From contig CM059186.1 in assembly GCA_030323885.1 (NCBI GenBank), positions 146,941,810 through 147,005,809 on the forward strand: a stretch of 64,000 bases of DNA, given 5' to 3'. This document shows, one piece after another, positions 31,600-43,689 of the stretch. The notes below the pieces were generated by a model that did no database searches, was not told where the DNA came from, and was given only the letters and a program-made list of their open reading frames with translations. The stretch is from Branchipolynoe longqiensis. Its lineage: Eukaryota; Annelida; Polychaeta; Phyllodocida; Polynoidae. The position numbers and the translations under genes were made by a program. The number at the start of each line of letters is the position of its first letter. Position 1 is the stretch's first letter.

Positions 31600-32457
31600 C
31601 TGAACTTAATTTTTCCGCTGCGAGTTCATGGCGCTTCAATCGATTCTGCCATCATCCAATCAGCGTCGGCCACAAGATGTGGAGTACGCATCGATTATAT
31701 ATATTTCAATGACAAGTTTGTTTCAATTAATAAAAATGGAATAAAGATCTTTTGTAATTGGATGTAAGGATTATGGAACAATGAATAAATAAATAGGAAT
31801 GCATATTTCAATTAAAAATAAACTGGTTTGATGGATTTATTTCTTATTTGATGTGTCAACTTCAACCCCCATGTGGACACGGCAAAATATTTAGCTACAC
31901 AACTGAAACTGTGCCTAGAGATACCTTATGGTGCTTCCATATGTGAGAGCTATCGGGCACTAAAATACATGCTGCCATATTCTGTCACTAGCTCGTAGAA
32001 GTTGTGCAGTTTAGCGATTTTCTGTGAATATAGTGGGAAAACGTGGCATTTTCTCCCAAATTTTCAACATATAGATGGACCTACAAAATATTTAGCGAAT
32101 TTAGCCCAATTTTTGGCAGGTAAGAGCTTGGTGTATGTAGAAACTCATCTGCTATCGGTGCTATACGTTTATTATGATAGAAATGTGATAAATGGCATTG
32201 CCATGGATTCGCTATAGGAATGGTGCTACTCGTGGTGACGGTGAGTTGTCGCAGTGCTAGTCAACAGGTTCGGGATTGCTGGTAATGTAAATAACAAAGC
32301 AGGAGAATCACATAATATTTGCATAAGTACTTTATACCTCACGTATGTATGCATGTATATGTGAAGGTATGTGTGTATGTTGTATGTATGAAGTGCATGT
32401 ATGTGTGTAGGTATGTATGTGTGTGTATGTACGTGTATGTGTGTGTATATTGGTTGG
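31600..32457. other. AT-rich intergenic or intronic stretch
   Basis: No family recognised. A GTAT-rich low-complexity block lies at 32340-32450. Confidence 0.45.
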
Positions 32458-32800
32458 CTGGTTGCAGTTTTGCATCTGGGAAACATGTAAGGTCATATCA
32501 GGACGGGTACCGACTTGTGACAGTGCACACTCATGGTGACTTCATAGTGCTGCCCCACTGGGAGACCCGGTCATCAGCACAATGACATGATATCCCACTC
32601 TGTCACATTGTCCCGATGCTGAGCCAACAAGTCCTTGCCATATCCTAACAATGCAGAGCCCTTGGCTAGGAAGCGACAAGAATCAATTCTTAAGCCGTTG
32701 GTCTGACTCGACCAGGGTTCGAACCAGTGGGTTCGAATCTCACGATGTACCAAAACGGGGATGGACGCTCAACTCATTCAGCCATCCCATCTGGTCAGTG
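32458..32800 (-). repeat. SINE family 1, near-complete copy
   Basis: Body plus a head variant with a duplicated GGGTTCGAA segment, a sub-family shared with 26.95 kb and 47.1 kb. Confidence 0.86.
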
Positions 32801-32929
32801 GAGGCATTCAACTGGGACCTTTCTATCCGCAAGATTTACGGATGGATCGGATGGAGCCACAACACACATCCGAATCATGCATATAGTAACCCACTTCCGG
32901 TCCCAGTTGAATAGGAATTTGTAAGGAAA

Positions 32930-33699
32930 TATTGTTATATTCGCATAGAGAGGCCCAGTCGAATGCCTCTAATAATAGTCAAAAGTGACGGTACCTTAAA
33001 GGGGCCGAAACATGACCAAAATAATTTTACTTATTCACAATTATTATGACCAACTATGTCTAGTCATAATTTGAATAGCTTGAAAGGACTAATTCTCTAT
33101 GAGTTATTTAGGGCTTAATCAGGGTTTGAGTGTGCATGTGGTCAAGCTGTGGTAATTATCGTCATTCAGCCCTAATGATTACCCTCGTTGACGTTGACTA
33201 TGGCAGCTTACACACTTGGAAAACACTGCACACTATGTTTTCACTTAAAGTAAATTTATGGTGTTTAGGTATGCCTCATAACCTATGTAAGCCTCCCTGT
33301 GTGAGGTCACAGAGCTACTAATAATAGCCCATTCGTAGATTGATATTTCATTAAGATACATATACTATTTATGTAGGAATAATGGTAAAATCATGTAACT
33401 AGATCTTTAAATGCAGCGGGTTTATTTAAGGAATAACTCTTAATTTTGAAGTACCTGGTTATTTTTCGGCATGTACTGTTAGTGCTAGTGTCCACGTGAC
33501 AGTGCTACATAGATAGTAGTACATTTTGAAAGGATCCACATCTTAAATATAAGCCGTAAATTTCCATCTAAACAAAGTATATTTTTGATGATATTTGGCT
33601 TGTCTCATGGCCTCATCTTTTTTGTAATGGTCATGAGAATTGTTTTGTATTATTCGTGATTCCCATACAAAATACTCGCGTATGTCAGTGAATGCGTTA
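32930..33699. other. AT-rich stretch without recognised features
   Basis: Unique-looking; no coding signal. Confidence 0.45.
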
Positions 33700-34251
33700 T
33701 TGGGGTTTTACGGTCTAGTAACATCTGAGGTCATACCAGGGTATCTATCGACTTGTGACTGTGCACACATAGGCCTACTGTGACTTTATAGTGCTGCGCC
33801 AATGAACTACAGTGCAACCTCATGACACATCTCACTCAGTCACATTATCATAATAGTGAGCCAACCAAACATGTCTAGTTAGTGACAAATACCAAATTGG
33901 TTAAGTCTTAACCCATGACCTCTAACGTGGAAACCTCCGCTCTGCCCTTTAGTCCATGGCGTCTGGATCAGTTATTGTTGTTGTTGTTTTACGTCCTATC
34001 AACATCTAAGGTCATATCAGGACAGGTACCGACTTGTGACAGTGCACACTCATGACTTTATAGTGCTGCCCCACTGGAAGACCAGGCCGCCAGCACCATG
34101 ACCTGATATTCCACTCAGTCACATTATCCTGACACTGAGCAAACCAGTCCTGGCCCTATCCTAATAATGCCGAGCGCCAGGCTAGGAAGCAACAAGTATC
34201 AATTTTTAAGTCATTGGTTTAACTCGACCAGGGTTCGAACCCACGTCTGGA
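33700..34251 (-). repeat. Two SINE family 1 copies in series
   Basis: A diverged complete copy (33700-33968) is directly followed by a younger copy (33976-34251) that lacks its head. Confidence 0.83.
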
Positions 34252-34634
34252 TCAGAGTGCTTCCACTATTAATAGCAAAGCTCCAGTCTCACTGAAAGTA
34301 TCCGATAATTAGGAGCATTGGAACTTATTCGGGATATTGTTGGGCACCCACTAAGAATAGTTCAAATCAGAATATGTGGGATATTGATCATAAATATGTA
34401 CTCTTCACAAGTATGCATGTATGTTTATTATACGCACACACATGGCATTGTCAGTGACTTTTAAAGACTAATATTCCGACCAATCATTACTATTTTCTGC
34501 GACTGGATGGTGTGGCTGAATCAGTAATAGCGCTGGCTGGTTTCCCGTGTGGAAGGGTGTGGGTTCAAACCCCGGCAAAGTTAAAGTTTATAATTGTCTC
34601 TATCTAGATAAAACGTATAAAACTATATAAAACG

Positions 34635-35480
34635 AGGATGGGGCAAGGACTGGCTTGCTCATTATCAGGTTAATGTCGAGGCAAGGTGCCAGTGTAAATA
34701 GGATGGGGCAAGGACTGGCTTGCTCATTATCAGGTTAATGTCGAGTCAAGGTGCCAGTGTAAATAGGATGGGGCAAGGACTGGCTTGCTCATTATCAGGT
34801 TAATGTCGAGTCAAGGTGCCAGTGTAAATAGGATGGGGCAAGGACTGGCTTGCTCATTATCAGGTTAATGTCGAGTCAAGGTGCCAGTGTAAATAGGATG
34901 GGGCAAGGACTGGCTTGCTCATTATCAGGTTAATGTCGAGTCAAGGTGCCAGTGTAAATAGGATGGGGCAAGGACTGGCTTGCTCATTATCAGGTTAATG
35001 TCGAGTCAAGGTGCCAGTGTAAATAGGATGGGGCAAGGACTGGCTTGCTCATTATCAGGTTAAAGTTGCATAGTCCGATGGTTTTAGGTTTCTATCACTT
35101 TCTGAAATAAATATATTAGGTTGAACGTTATAATCCACCTTACATTAGTTTGTAGTAACTTTGATTTTAAATGGCTAACTTTTGAGATATTTGAATTGCA
35201 AATGCACAAAATTAATTTTGGCAAGCATGCCTAAACTCTGACACCATAGGCTTCTGCAATAACAGGTTCTATTAAATTAGCTTGGTGTTCCATTCTATGT
35301 GGTGACAAATGTTTAATAAGTGCACCCGTATCTAAGTTAGATATGTAGAATCAAATCTAGATCATTGTTTTGGTTTTGAAAATGTGATGCTCTATCGGAC
35401 TATGCAGCTTTAATGTCTAGTCAAGGTGCCAGTGTAAATAGGATGGGGCAAGGACTGGCTTGCTCATTATCAGGTGAATG
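34635..35480. repeat. 65-bp tandem array derived from a SINE interior, interrupted by a MITE
   Basis: Seven nearly identical units begin AGGATGGGGCAAGGACTGGC and end GGTGCCAGTGTAAAT. The unit matches the middle of the window's main SINE family. The array is interrupted at a TTAA by the 346-bp element at 35064-35409, then resumes. Confidence 0.93.
35064..35409. mobile_element. TTAA-flanked MITE I, inserted in the 65-bp array
   Basis: It is flanked by TTAA at 35060-35063 and 35410-35413, and the host unit reads CAGG-TTAA-TGTC without it, so the duplication is proven by the repeat itself. Termini AGTTGCATAGTCCGAT and, inverted, AGCTGCATAGTCCGAT. The interior is AT-rich and non-coding. Confidence 0.92.
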
Positions 35481-35599
35481 TCGAGTCAAGGTGCCAGTGG
35501 CCTGGTTTCCCAGAGAGGCAGCACTATACATTTGAATTAGCGTGCACTGTCACAAGTTGGTACCTCTCCGAATATACCCTTAGATGTTGCTAAGATAAT

Positions 35600-35838
35600 T
35601 CGTTGTTGGAGTTTTATGCCCTGGCAACATCTAACGTCATATCAAGATGGGTACCGACTTGTGACAATGCGCACTTATGGCGACTTTATGGTGCTGCCCC
35701 ACTGGAAGACCAGGCTGCCAGCACCATGACCTGATATCCCACTCAGTCACATTATCCTGACACTAAAGCCAACCACTCCTTGTCCTATCCTAATAAGGCC
35801 GAGCTCCTGTCTTTTTGCTAGGCTATAAAGCCACCAAC
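35600..35838 (-). repeat. SINE family 1, partial
   Basis: The tail side and body are present. It ends about 15 bp from the GTAAGT donor at 35852. Confidence 0.83.
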
Positions 35839-35852
35839 AAACAAACACTTAC

Positions 35853-36110
35853 CTTGCGTCAAGAGGATGATATTGTTCGCTGTCAACTGGCTGAATCAGG
35901 CAGGGGGGAGGGGGCCTGTCTCTGCTTGTCAGAAGAGTTCAGCTAATGGGGTGTGACAGCGCGGTCTGTATGTGTACACGCGTCTTGTTACGTCGATACA
36001 GTGCCGAGTTGTGGCTGATAAGTGATAGGACACTCAGGCGAACTCACGGACCCGGCAAACCGGAACGAACCAAAGCAGAATATTTGCTGACCAAACTGGC
36101 CCGCGTACAT
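35853..36110 (-). other. Possible non-coding first exon of the oxidase gene
   Basis: On the minus strand this unique, non-repetitive segment ends in a textbook donor, CGCAAG|GTAAGTG (GT at 35852-35851). I see no long reading frame in it, so it would be 5' UTR spliced to the acceptor at 27398. The right-hand limit is a guess. Assignment to the oxidase gene is inference from strand and position; it could belong to an unrelated non-coding transcript. Confidence 0.4.
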
Positions 36111-36149
36111 GGTAGTTTAAGAGAGCATGCGCCCTATGGTTCCAGTCTT

Positions 36150-36190
36150 CTGATTGGCCATCTAGGGGTGATTGACGTGAAGGGGCGGAT
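36150..36190 (-). promoter_or_regulatory. Candidate promoter boxes (GC box, CRE-like, CCAAT)
   Basis: Read on the minus strand, a GC box (CCGCCCC, 36188-36182), a CRE-like TCACGTCA (36180-36173) and a CCAAT box (36157-36153) follow one another within 36 bp. They lie about 300 bp upstream of the donor at 35852. This spacing fits a CCAAT/GC-box promoter, but no start site can be seen from sequence alone. Confidence 0.35.
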
Positions 36191-36212
36191 ACAAAGGTGT
36201 AGACAGTGTGCC

Positions 36213-36823
36213 TAAAGGCCCTGTCACACTACGATGTATGGCGTTAGCATGTGACCAACGTACGACAATTTGCCAGTACGTCGGCATTCGTCGAACTTTG
36301 AAGGGGCGGGGGATAAAAATGGGTGTACACACAACGTACACACAATGTATGTAACGTATGAAGAACGTATCTCTGACCTATTGCATACGCTCACAGTACG
36401 CTGACCAACGTTACGTACATTACTTCATCGCTAGAAGTACAGCATATACGTTAAGTATGCTGGAGATATGGCAGGCATACATTCGAAGTCCGTTGGCTGT
36501 ATGTGGACTGCACTGCTGAACGTACGGCTAACGTGTTCCAACCTATCCCAACCTACCCATAACGTGTCCATAACGTATGCCGATGTACACCCAGCATATG
36601 AGAAACGTATGATCCGTATGCCGACATAGGTTGAAAATTTTGAACATGCACAAAAATTATTTTGCAGCTCGACCTACGCCGACCTATGATGTCATATGCC
36701 GAGCGTATTCGACGTATGCCCAACCTATGCGTAACCTATGACGTCGTATGCTGACATGTTGGCCGAAAATCGCATACGTCAGAATATGCTAACGCCATAC
36801 GTCATAGTGTGACAGCCCCTTTA
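36213..36823. mobile_element. MITE-like element C, ACGTATG-word interior
   Basis: Inverted termini: TAAAGGCCCTGTCACACTAC left, and TAAAGGGGCTGTCACACTAT inverted right. The interior is a dense run of ACGTATG, ACGTACG and GCATACG words in both orientations. No protein is encoded. It borders the candidate promoter. Confidence 0.82.
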
Positions 36824-36929
36824 GTGGGAGGGGAGTGCGTATTTGGATCCTTCTAATTTGGCCACTGATCTTCATGTAGTTATATAAAAACACAAACTCG
36901 CAAATAAAACATTATAGATCTGAAGCATG

Positions 36930-37540
36930 TTTATTTCCTGGCAACATCTAAATTCCTATCACTAGTATCAGATGGGTACTGCATTGTGACAGCATGCACT
37001 TGGTGATTATAGTACTGCCCCACTGGGAGACCAGGGCCGCGTTCAGGGTCCATCTCGGAGGCGCCTCGGCAACGGGCCTGAAGTCACGCTAGTCTGAACG
37101 GATTTAGCTGCTGGCCACCTCAAAAATGGCGGCCTCCATAGGCGGTGGCCATTTGCAATGGTAAAGCTGTGCTGTCATTGGCTGAAAGCACTGAATGCGG
37201 CAGCCATTTTCGAGGCGCTTTTCATCTCCAGTCTGAAAAGGGAGGCGTCGCCAAGACGTCGCCGAGACGCACCCTGAACGGATTTAAGCCAAAAAGCATC
37301 GCCGAGACGCCTCCGAGACAGACCCTGAACGCCCAGGCCACCACCAGCATGACCCAATTTCCCGCTCATTCACATTATCCTAATATTAAGCTAACCAGTC
37401 CCATTGATGGCAAATGTCAGGTTAGGTAACAACAAATATCAATTGTGTATGTCATTGGTTTGACTCAGCCAGTATTCGAACGCCTGACCTTCCACAATGG
37501 AAGCCTGCGGGCTAACCGATTCGGCCACTGCGTCCGGTAG
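36930..37540 (-). repeat. SINE family 1 interrupted by an inverted-repeat element
   Basis: The SINE sequence breaks after GGGAGACCAGG and resumes at CCAGGCCACCACCAGCATGA. The gap holds the element at 37037-37334. Confidence 0.85.
37037..37334. mobile_element. MITE-like element G, GAGACGCC-word interior
   Basis: Ends GCGTTCAGGGTCCATCTCGG and, inverted, GCGTTCAGGGTCTGTCTCGG. The interior repeats GTCGCCGAGACGC, GAGGCGC and CTGAACGGATTTA. It is inserted in a SINE, which fixes its limits. Confidence 0.85.
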
Positions 37541-37759
37541 AGTTGAAGGAGGAAAGATCAAATGTACAATTTTCCCTGTTCAATAAATTCATTACCATTA
37601 ATAAAAATATTTTAAAAAGAAAGATGGATGATTTTCCGACTGGTTTGATATGAAACCTAAACCTTTAATGGGTTCATCACATTCTGTAAGTAATGGGATA
37701 GAACTAAAGACATCTTGCGTATCAAATTATTTTCCGAGCGTCAGAATACGTACACTTGC

Positions 37760-38525
37760 ACCGGATGTGGTGGCATAATCGGTCAAGTGCGGGTCTGGCA
37801 TGTCGGGACTTTGGTTCCCGGTCGAGTTACCCTGGCCGTAATCGATTAACACGACCCGGGCGACTCGGGTCACCCGAGTTGTCAGAATTTCAAATCGAAC
37901 ACCGCGAGTGGAGTCGAGAAATACACGTGTCGTGTGAAAAACTGACCCGACCTCTTGGCTGGGGTTTGCTAGGAGTGATGATGTCACATCTGTTATGTGC
38001 TGGTACCTGTAGGATAACAGCTACCAGTACAACTCCTACATGTTGTTTTAATGCTTCTTTTTTTTTAATAACCCAGATTCTCAGCTTCTACAATCATAAA
38101 ATACTTTAAATCCTATTTTGCTGTACTTATATCGGTTATTGAAAAAATATATTAAGTTTTAGATTAAGCCACCATTTTGTCCACCCCAAGGTGTATTCGT
38201 TTATTCAACCCGAGTCTGTAGGATGTGCGCATGCGCCAAAAAGTGGCTCGGGTGACCCGAGTTGATTAATCGATTACGCCCCCAATGACTTAAAAATGCA
38301 TACTTGTCGCTTCTAAGCCTGGCGCTTGGCATTAATAGGATAGGGTATGTGCTGGTTAGCTCAGTGTCAGGATAATGTGACTGAGTGGGATATCAGGTCA
38401 TGGTGCTGGCGGCCTGATTTTCCAGTGGGGCAGCACTATAAAGCCGCCATGAATGCGCACTGCCACAAGTCAGTACCCGTCCTGATATGATCTTAGATGT
38501 TGCCCAGATGCAAAACTCCAACCAA
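37760..38525 (+). repeat. SINE family 1 interrupted by an inverted-repeat element
   Basis: The head (37760-37832) and body (38283-38525) are separated by the element at 37833-38282. Confidence 0.85.
37833..38282. mobile_element. Inverted-repeat element M, CGGGTCACCCGAG palindromes
   Basis: Ends GGCCGTAATCGATTAACACG and, inverted, GGGCGTAATCGATTAATCAA, followed at both ends by CTCGGGTCACCCGAG-type words. It is inserted in a SINE. Confidence 0.8.
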
Positions 38526-39130
38526 CCAACATGCATACATACACACATACCTACCTACACACATACATACACTTCATACATACACACATACAAGACATGA
38601 AACTCCAACAATCAACCATACACTGGCAAGAAAATTAGCATATATCCTATTACAGAAAACCTACGGGCCGTGCTCCAGGCCCGGTCCCGGAGGGGCCTCC
38701 TGTCCCAAGGCCTACAATCGGGAGGTCGGGATAAATCCGTTTGGGAAATCCTGGATCCGCCCTAGAACTCCACCAGCATTCTCGTTTGTTGGAAAGACTT
38801 TGAATAATGCACTAGTTTAATTCAATATTGTTTCTTACCATAGACTAGTTATCTTGATATCCTTTTAATCGATTTATTATATCAGTTAATTTGAACATCA
38901 TTAATTTTGAATAAAACGTCGGGATGTTCTTTATGTATATATATATAACACATTGTTTTCAGCATTATATAATATACATAACCAATGTTGTAGCCCTGTC
39001 TATTGCTATGCAGTATTAGGTGGTTTGGTGTTGGAAGCTATCTAGATATTCTGGAACCCTAGCTATCAGTTGATGCGGTGTTTTTTGGGGGGAGGGGTGG
39101 TTCTTTTATACTAATTGATCAATTACCTAG

Positions 39131-39646
39131 TGTAAAGTCTAAGGCGCGAATATGTGGTTGTGTAGGCAGGCTATAGTGAAATCAATACAGATAAAGAGAA
39201 AGGAAGAGTATAAAGTGTGAAAGAAGAGAGAGAGTCAAGCCGGCCCTCTGGTTTATTATTTATATGGTACATGGATTCAGTGTAGAGAATCACCCCACCC
39301 TATTCCCCCAATGGGAAACAAGCATTCTTAGCTCTGCCAATATGGATCCAGCATTCCTGGTCCCCATGGTTACCAGTGATCTCCCCACCACCACCAAGCT
39401 GTGTGGCTCCCCTGGCCACCACCTGCCTTGAGCCTGAGTGTGGTGATCCTCACTAGCAGAGGGGAAGGGGGTAGGCTCTGAGTGCCCCTTACACACAGCC
39501 ATGCCAGCAGCACTATGTCTATTTACATCTCACTCAGGCACCACCAGCACCTACATATACACATACATGCACCTGGTCACGTATGCCCGATCAATAATAG
39601 AACATTTGCATTCCCCCACCAATGCTTTAAATTAGAATATTTTAGA
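39131..39646. repeat. Second copy of the ~520-bp LTR-like repeat
   Basis: Starts TGTAAAGTCTAAGG and ends GAATATTTTAGA. See 24795-25312. Confidence 0.62.
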
Positions 39647-40042
39647 CGAGGTTAGTTAAGGTGTGAATGTGCCATAACGTCAAAGCATACTACCAGCATA
39701 TGTACATCGGCGAGGTGGGGCAGAAGTCAAGTTTTCCCATATGGTGCATTATCGTTGGTTCCTCTGTCAAAACTGATGAGAAATCTATCCCAAAACTCTA
39801 TTTATGTTTAAAAGTAACGAAGAAAAAAGAAAAAAAAAGAAAAAACGTCCTGAAAACACCATCGCATTACTATAAATACATAGAAATTACATAAAACTGT
39901 GATCTCAGAAATTACTGATTATAGTTAGACCAGGATATTATCCCAGTGTACCCAACAGGATGTGGTCACATGTCTCCGGTTAAGTGTTGCTCTGGTAGAG
40001 CAACCAACTCTCTGTGGGGGGAGCGATGGTACCACCGGGAGA

Positions 40043-40372
40043 CCGGGCACGGTGACCGAATCGCTAGAGCGCGGGCCTCGCGTGCGGAAGGTCGGGAGTT
40101 CGGTTCCCGGTCGAGTCAAACCAACAATATCAAATGTATAGTTGTCGGTTCCTAGCCTGGCGCTCTGCATTAATAGGATAGAGCAAAGACTGGTTAGCTC
40201 AGTGTCAGGATAATGTGATTGAGTGGAATATTGGGACATGGTGTCGGTGGCCTGATTTCCCAGTGGGGCAGCACTATAAATTTGCGCTAAGTGTGCACTG
40301 TCACAAGTCGGTACCCATCCTGATATGACCTTAGATGTTGTCATGATGTAAAACTCCAATCAACCAAATACC
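40043..40372 (+). repeat. SINE family 1, near-complete copy
   Basis: An intact tRNA-like head and full body are present, one of the best-preserved copies. Confidence 0.9.
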
Positions 40373-40621
40373 CGGAGATTGGGAAAGGCACTGAGTGAAC
40401 ATATATGTACACAGATGTTTACAGATGTGCATCGATGAGGTATGCAGGATATTTGATTCAAACGCGCCATTCCAATGTCGAGATCTTATTTGTTTCCGAT
40501 TAAATATATATATATATATTTCAGCATTATATATGAGCCTATAGACATATACTGAATCTATGTAAGAATATATACTTCATCAATGTGTTACCTGAACGTA
40601 ATCTTGTTAGGAACAATAATG

Positions 40622-41433
40622 GTCTAAAAACTCTCCTGAAAACTTGTCAGCATGAGATGGGATTTTAAAACATCAATAAAAACCTTCCTACTTATTTTTT
40701 TCCTTATACTTTTCATATTCATGCTCAGATTTGATGAAAGAAATAAGGGAAATAAAATAAAACTGTGTGCAACTTTGGTCTTTTTAGTTATGAACTGTTT
40801 TTGTACAAAAAAAAAACCATTTTACAGCCAGCCATTTGTAACATGACATATGGGACGTGGTTGAATCCTTATTAACATCTTGTATTGCATTGATCTATCA
40901 AACAAAACAGTTCCCAAATCAAAGAGGAAGTATTTATTAACATGTATGCATGCTTAAATTTAAAAAAAAAAAAAAATGTATGTCTTCAGAAATAACATTA
41001 CAAATTTCCGTCACACGTGTAACCGTGCTGTCTGGATGTCACACAAATATTGTACACTAATTATTCAGTGAATAAAGCATGGCTGGGAATTACTTTTTTT
41101 TATCTATATAAGCACTAGATATTTCTGTATATTATGCCATGATTAATATGCTTCTAAGTATGATATTATTTAATTCTGATTAGATATTTATTAAGCAGAC
41201 TGTGTGGTGTCCTAAACATGTGTTACACGTGTGACGCACATGTTATACTGCCATAAGAGATATCTTATTCATGGACCACACCTTTATTTTTTATCTCATC
41301 AATTTATATTTTACATAGATGTAAAGGGGAGATTTCCAGCTTTCATTTGCAACCAAAAAATGTAAAAAATTCAAATATTAAATTTTAACTCTCCATGTGA
41401 CACTTCTGGCCAGTTTTCAGGAGAGTGACCCAT
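40622..41433. mobile_element. ~810-bp TIR element K, copy 1
   Basis: The right end CCAGTTTTCAGGAGAGTGAC mirrors the left end CTCTCCTGAAAAC, which is partly degraded. It is about 97% identical by eye to 61931-62738. A 64-codon open frame inside is shared by both copies, but its composition gives no support as a gene. Confidence 0.85.
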
Positions 41434-41445
41434 ATGTATATGTTA

Positions 41446-41775
41446 TACAGTACAATCCGGTTAAACCAAGCTCGGTTAAACCAAACGATCAGTTAATCCA
41501 AACTTTTTTCGGCGGCCCGGCAAAATAGTACCATTTATTATATAAAAAGGTTGGTTAAACCAAAGTCGGTGAATCCAAAGTATCAGTTAATCCAAACAAA
41601 ATTGTCAGTCCCCATGCCACTTCCGGTACGGTTAAACCAAACTTTCATGTGGTTATAAGGTCATCTGAGACTTTTTTATATGATAAATGGTAGTATTTTG
41701 CCGGGTCGCCAAAAAAAGTTTGAATTAACCGATTGTTTGGTTTAACCGAGCTTGGTTTAACGGGGTTATACTGTA
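41446..41775. mobile_element. MITE-like element L, GGTTAAACCAA-word interior
   Basis: Ends TACAGTACAATCCGGTTAAA and, inverted, TACAGTATAACCCCGTTAAA. The interior repeats GGTTAAACCAA and GTTAATCCAAAC on both strands. A further fragment of the same words lies at about 41878-41960. Confidence 0.85.
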
Positions 41776-41949
41776 TATACATATAAAAACAATAATCAAC
41801 GTGTCCACATTCACTGTATATTAAATTCATAATGCACCCGCGTTTTTGCCAAAGCCAAGTCAAAGTCGAAGCCAAAACTCGGTTAAACCAATAATCGGTT
41901 AATCCAAACAAATTTCTATGGTCCCTTCAAGTTTGGATTAACGGGGTTA

Positions 41950-41954
<5 letters not shown>

Positions 41955-42025
<71 letters not shown>

Positions 42026-42145
42026 TTATACATATATATATATATATATCATTCCGCTGTGATAAAATACAATACAATAAAGATATCAATTGCTGGGTTC
42101 AGTTATATATTTATATATATATATATATATATATATACATGAATA
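41955..42145. repeat. (TA)n / (CATATA)n microsatellites
   Basis: Two TA-rich blocks separated by about 60 bp of unique sequence. Confidence 0.9.
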
Positions 42146-43054
42146 TATATATAATTATACATACACTAATTGTGCAGCGTCAGTATAATTGTGTGTTCTT
42201 AGCCCCTATCGGAGTTTACAAATCCAATGCCCATAACTCGATTAGATGCAGCTTACACATAACATTAAGAGCTGTCTAAAGATTTGCCAGGCATATTATT
42301 AATTATAAAGAGCCTAGAAGATTTCGAATTCTAAAAGATGACAACTTACTACCAGATTCCAGTATGGTATTGAGTGTGCACAGAAGCATGTTTTGTATTA
42401 AACAAATAATTTGAAAGGTGATTTAAATTATTAAAGAATAATTGAGACTAATTCTAATTAGTGCACACCATACATGCATACTTACAGTGTTATCAGGTCA
42501 TAGATAATGAGATGATGGTACCACAAGCTGTGACGGTGGTATCACAAGACAGTGGCAAAACCCAGAGGTAACCCTATGCTATAACTCAAAACTTCAAATG
42601 TGTTTAATGATACAGGCTGATATCCTACCAAATCAGTAGTGGGTAAGGAACGGTGAGTCTTAAGGGCGCATTCCTTACACGCGTTATGCGTAATGCGAAT
42701 GCGACAAAAAATCGAAACGCCTTGAAACCTATGAGCTACATTCCTTACACGTGGTATGCGAATGCGAATGCGAATGCGAATGCGAATGCGTTTTTCCGAT
42801 CGGTCCATGTAGCGATCGGCGCGGTATGCATTATGCGCTAAGGTGGTGCGAATAGAAAAGCATCAGTCGCATTTGTCCATTGATATAAGGCTGGAGGAGG
42901 CGACTGATAATTACGGACAGGCGGGAGAAGAACGGTTGTAGAAGATTGGCAGTAAAGAGTCTTTTAAACCCTGTAACTACACCAGCAAAGGGTAGCCCTG
43001 AGTCTTTAGCCCTGTATCTACACTCTCTCTTAAATCCAAGCAATCCTATCTGGG

Positions 43055-43290
43055 GATGTATATATATGCAGTATATATGTATATATTATATATGCAGTAT
43101 ATATGTATAATACATGCATATATATGTATAAAACATGCATATATATGTATATATATATATGTATATATGTATATATATATGTATATATATAATACATGTC
43201 TATACGTATATCTATATGTACATATATGTATATATATGTATATATATGTATATATAATACATGTATATAGGTATATATATATATATATGT
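43055..43290. repeat. (TATATG)n-type microsatellite, copy 1
   Basis: A complex TATATG/TACATG repeat. The Tyr/Ile-rich frames through it are artefacts. A near-identical block lies at 43690-43910. Confidence 0.92.
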
Positions 43291-43301
43291 ACATTTCAAT
43301 C

Positions 43302-43625
43302 AATCAATCAATAGTTCCATCCTCTAGTCGAGGGTTGGATGCAATGGTTCTCCACTTGTCCCGATGTTGTGCTGTTCTGATAGACTGTGAATAATTCAAG
43401 CCTGTCCACTGTGAAATATTTGTAAACCATGATGTTCTTGGTCTCCCTCTCCCTCTGCTGCCATTCACCTTCCCTTCCAACAATGTACGGTATATTGAAC
43501 TCTGACGAATGATGTGGCCAAAATAAATAAGTTTCTTTGTCTGTATAGTGGCAAACAAGCTTTTCTTATTTTTAATTTTTCTGAGAACTTCTTTGTTGGT
43601 GATCTTCTTTGTCCATGATATGTAC
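43302..43625 (-). mobile_element. LINE 3' fragment, second family, (ATTG)n tail
   Basis: This is a sister copy of 25960-26300 with a continuous frame through '[14 protein letters not shown]', 'YFGHIIRQSS' and '[13 protein letters not shown]' to the stop. The tail is CAATCAATCAATCAAT. It lies in an AT microsatellite inside the TIR element at 42664-44724. Confidence 0.87.
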
Positions 43626-43689
43626 ATTTATGTATATGTATATGTGTACAGTAAAACCTCTATAAATGGTCCATTTAGGGGGTATTTTA

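Noticed and set aside
40652..40846. Conserved 62-64-codon open frame in both 810-bp TIR elements
   Set aside because: The copies are nearly identical throughout, so conservation of the frame is not informative, and the composition resembles AT-rich noise.
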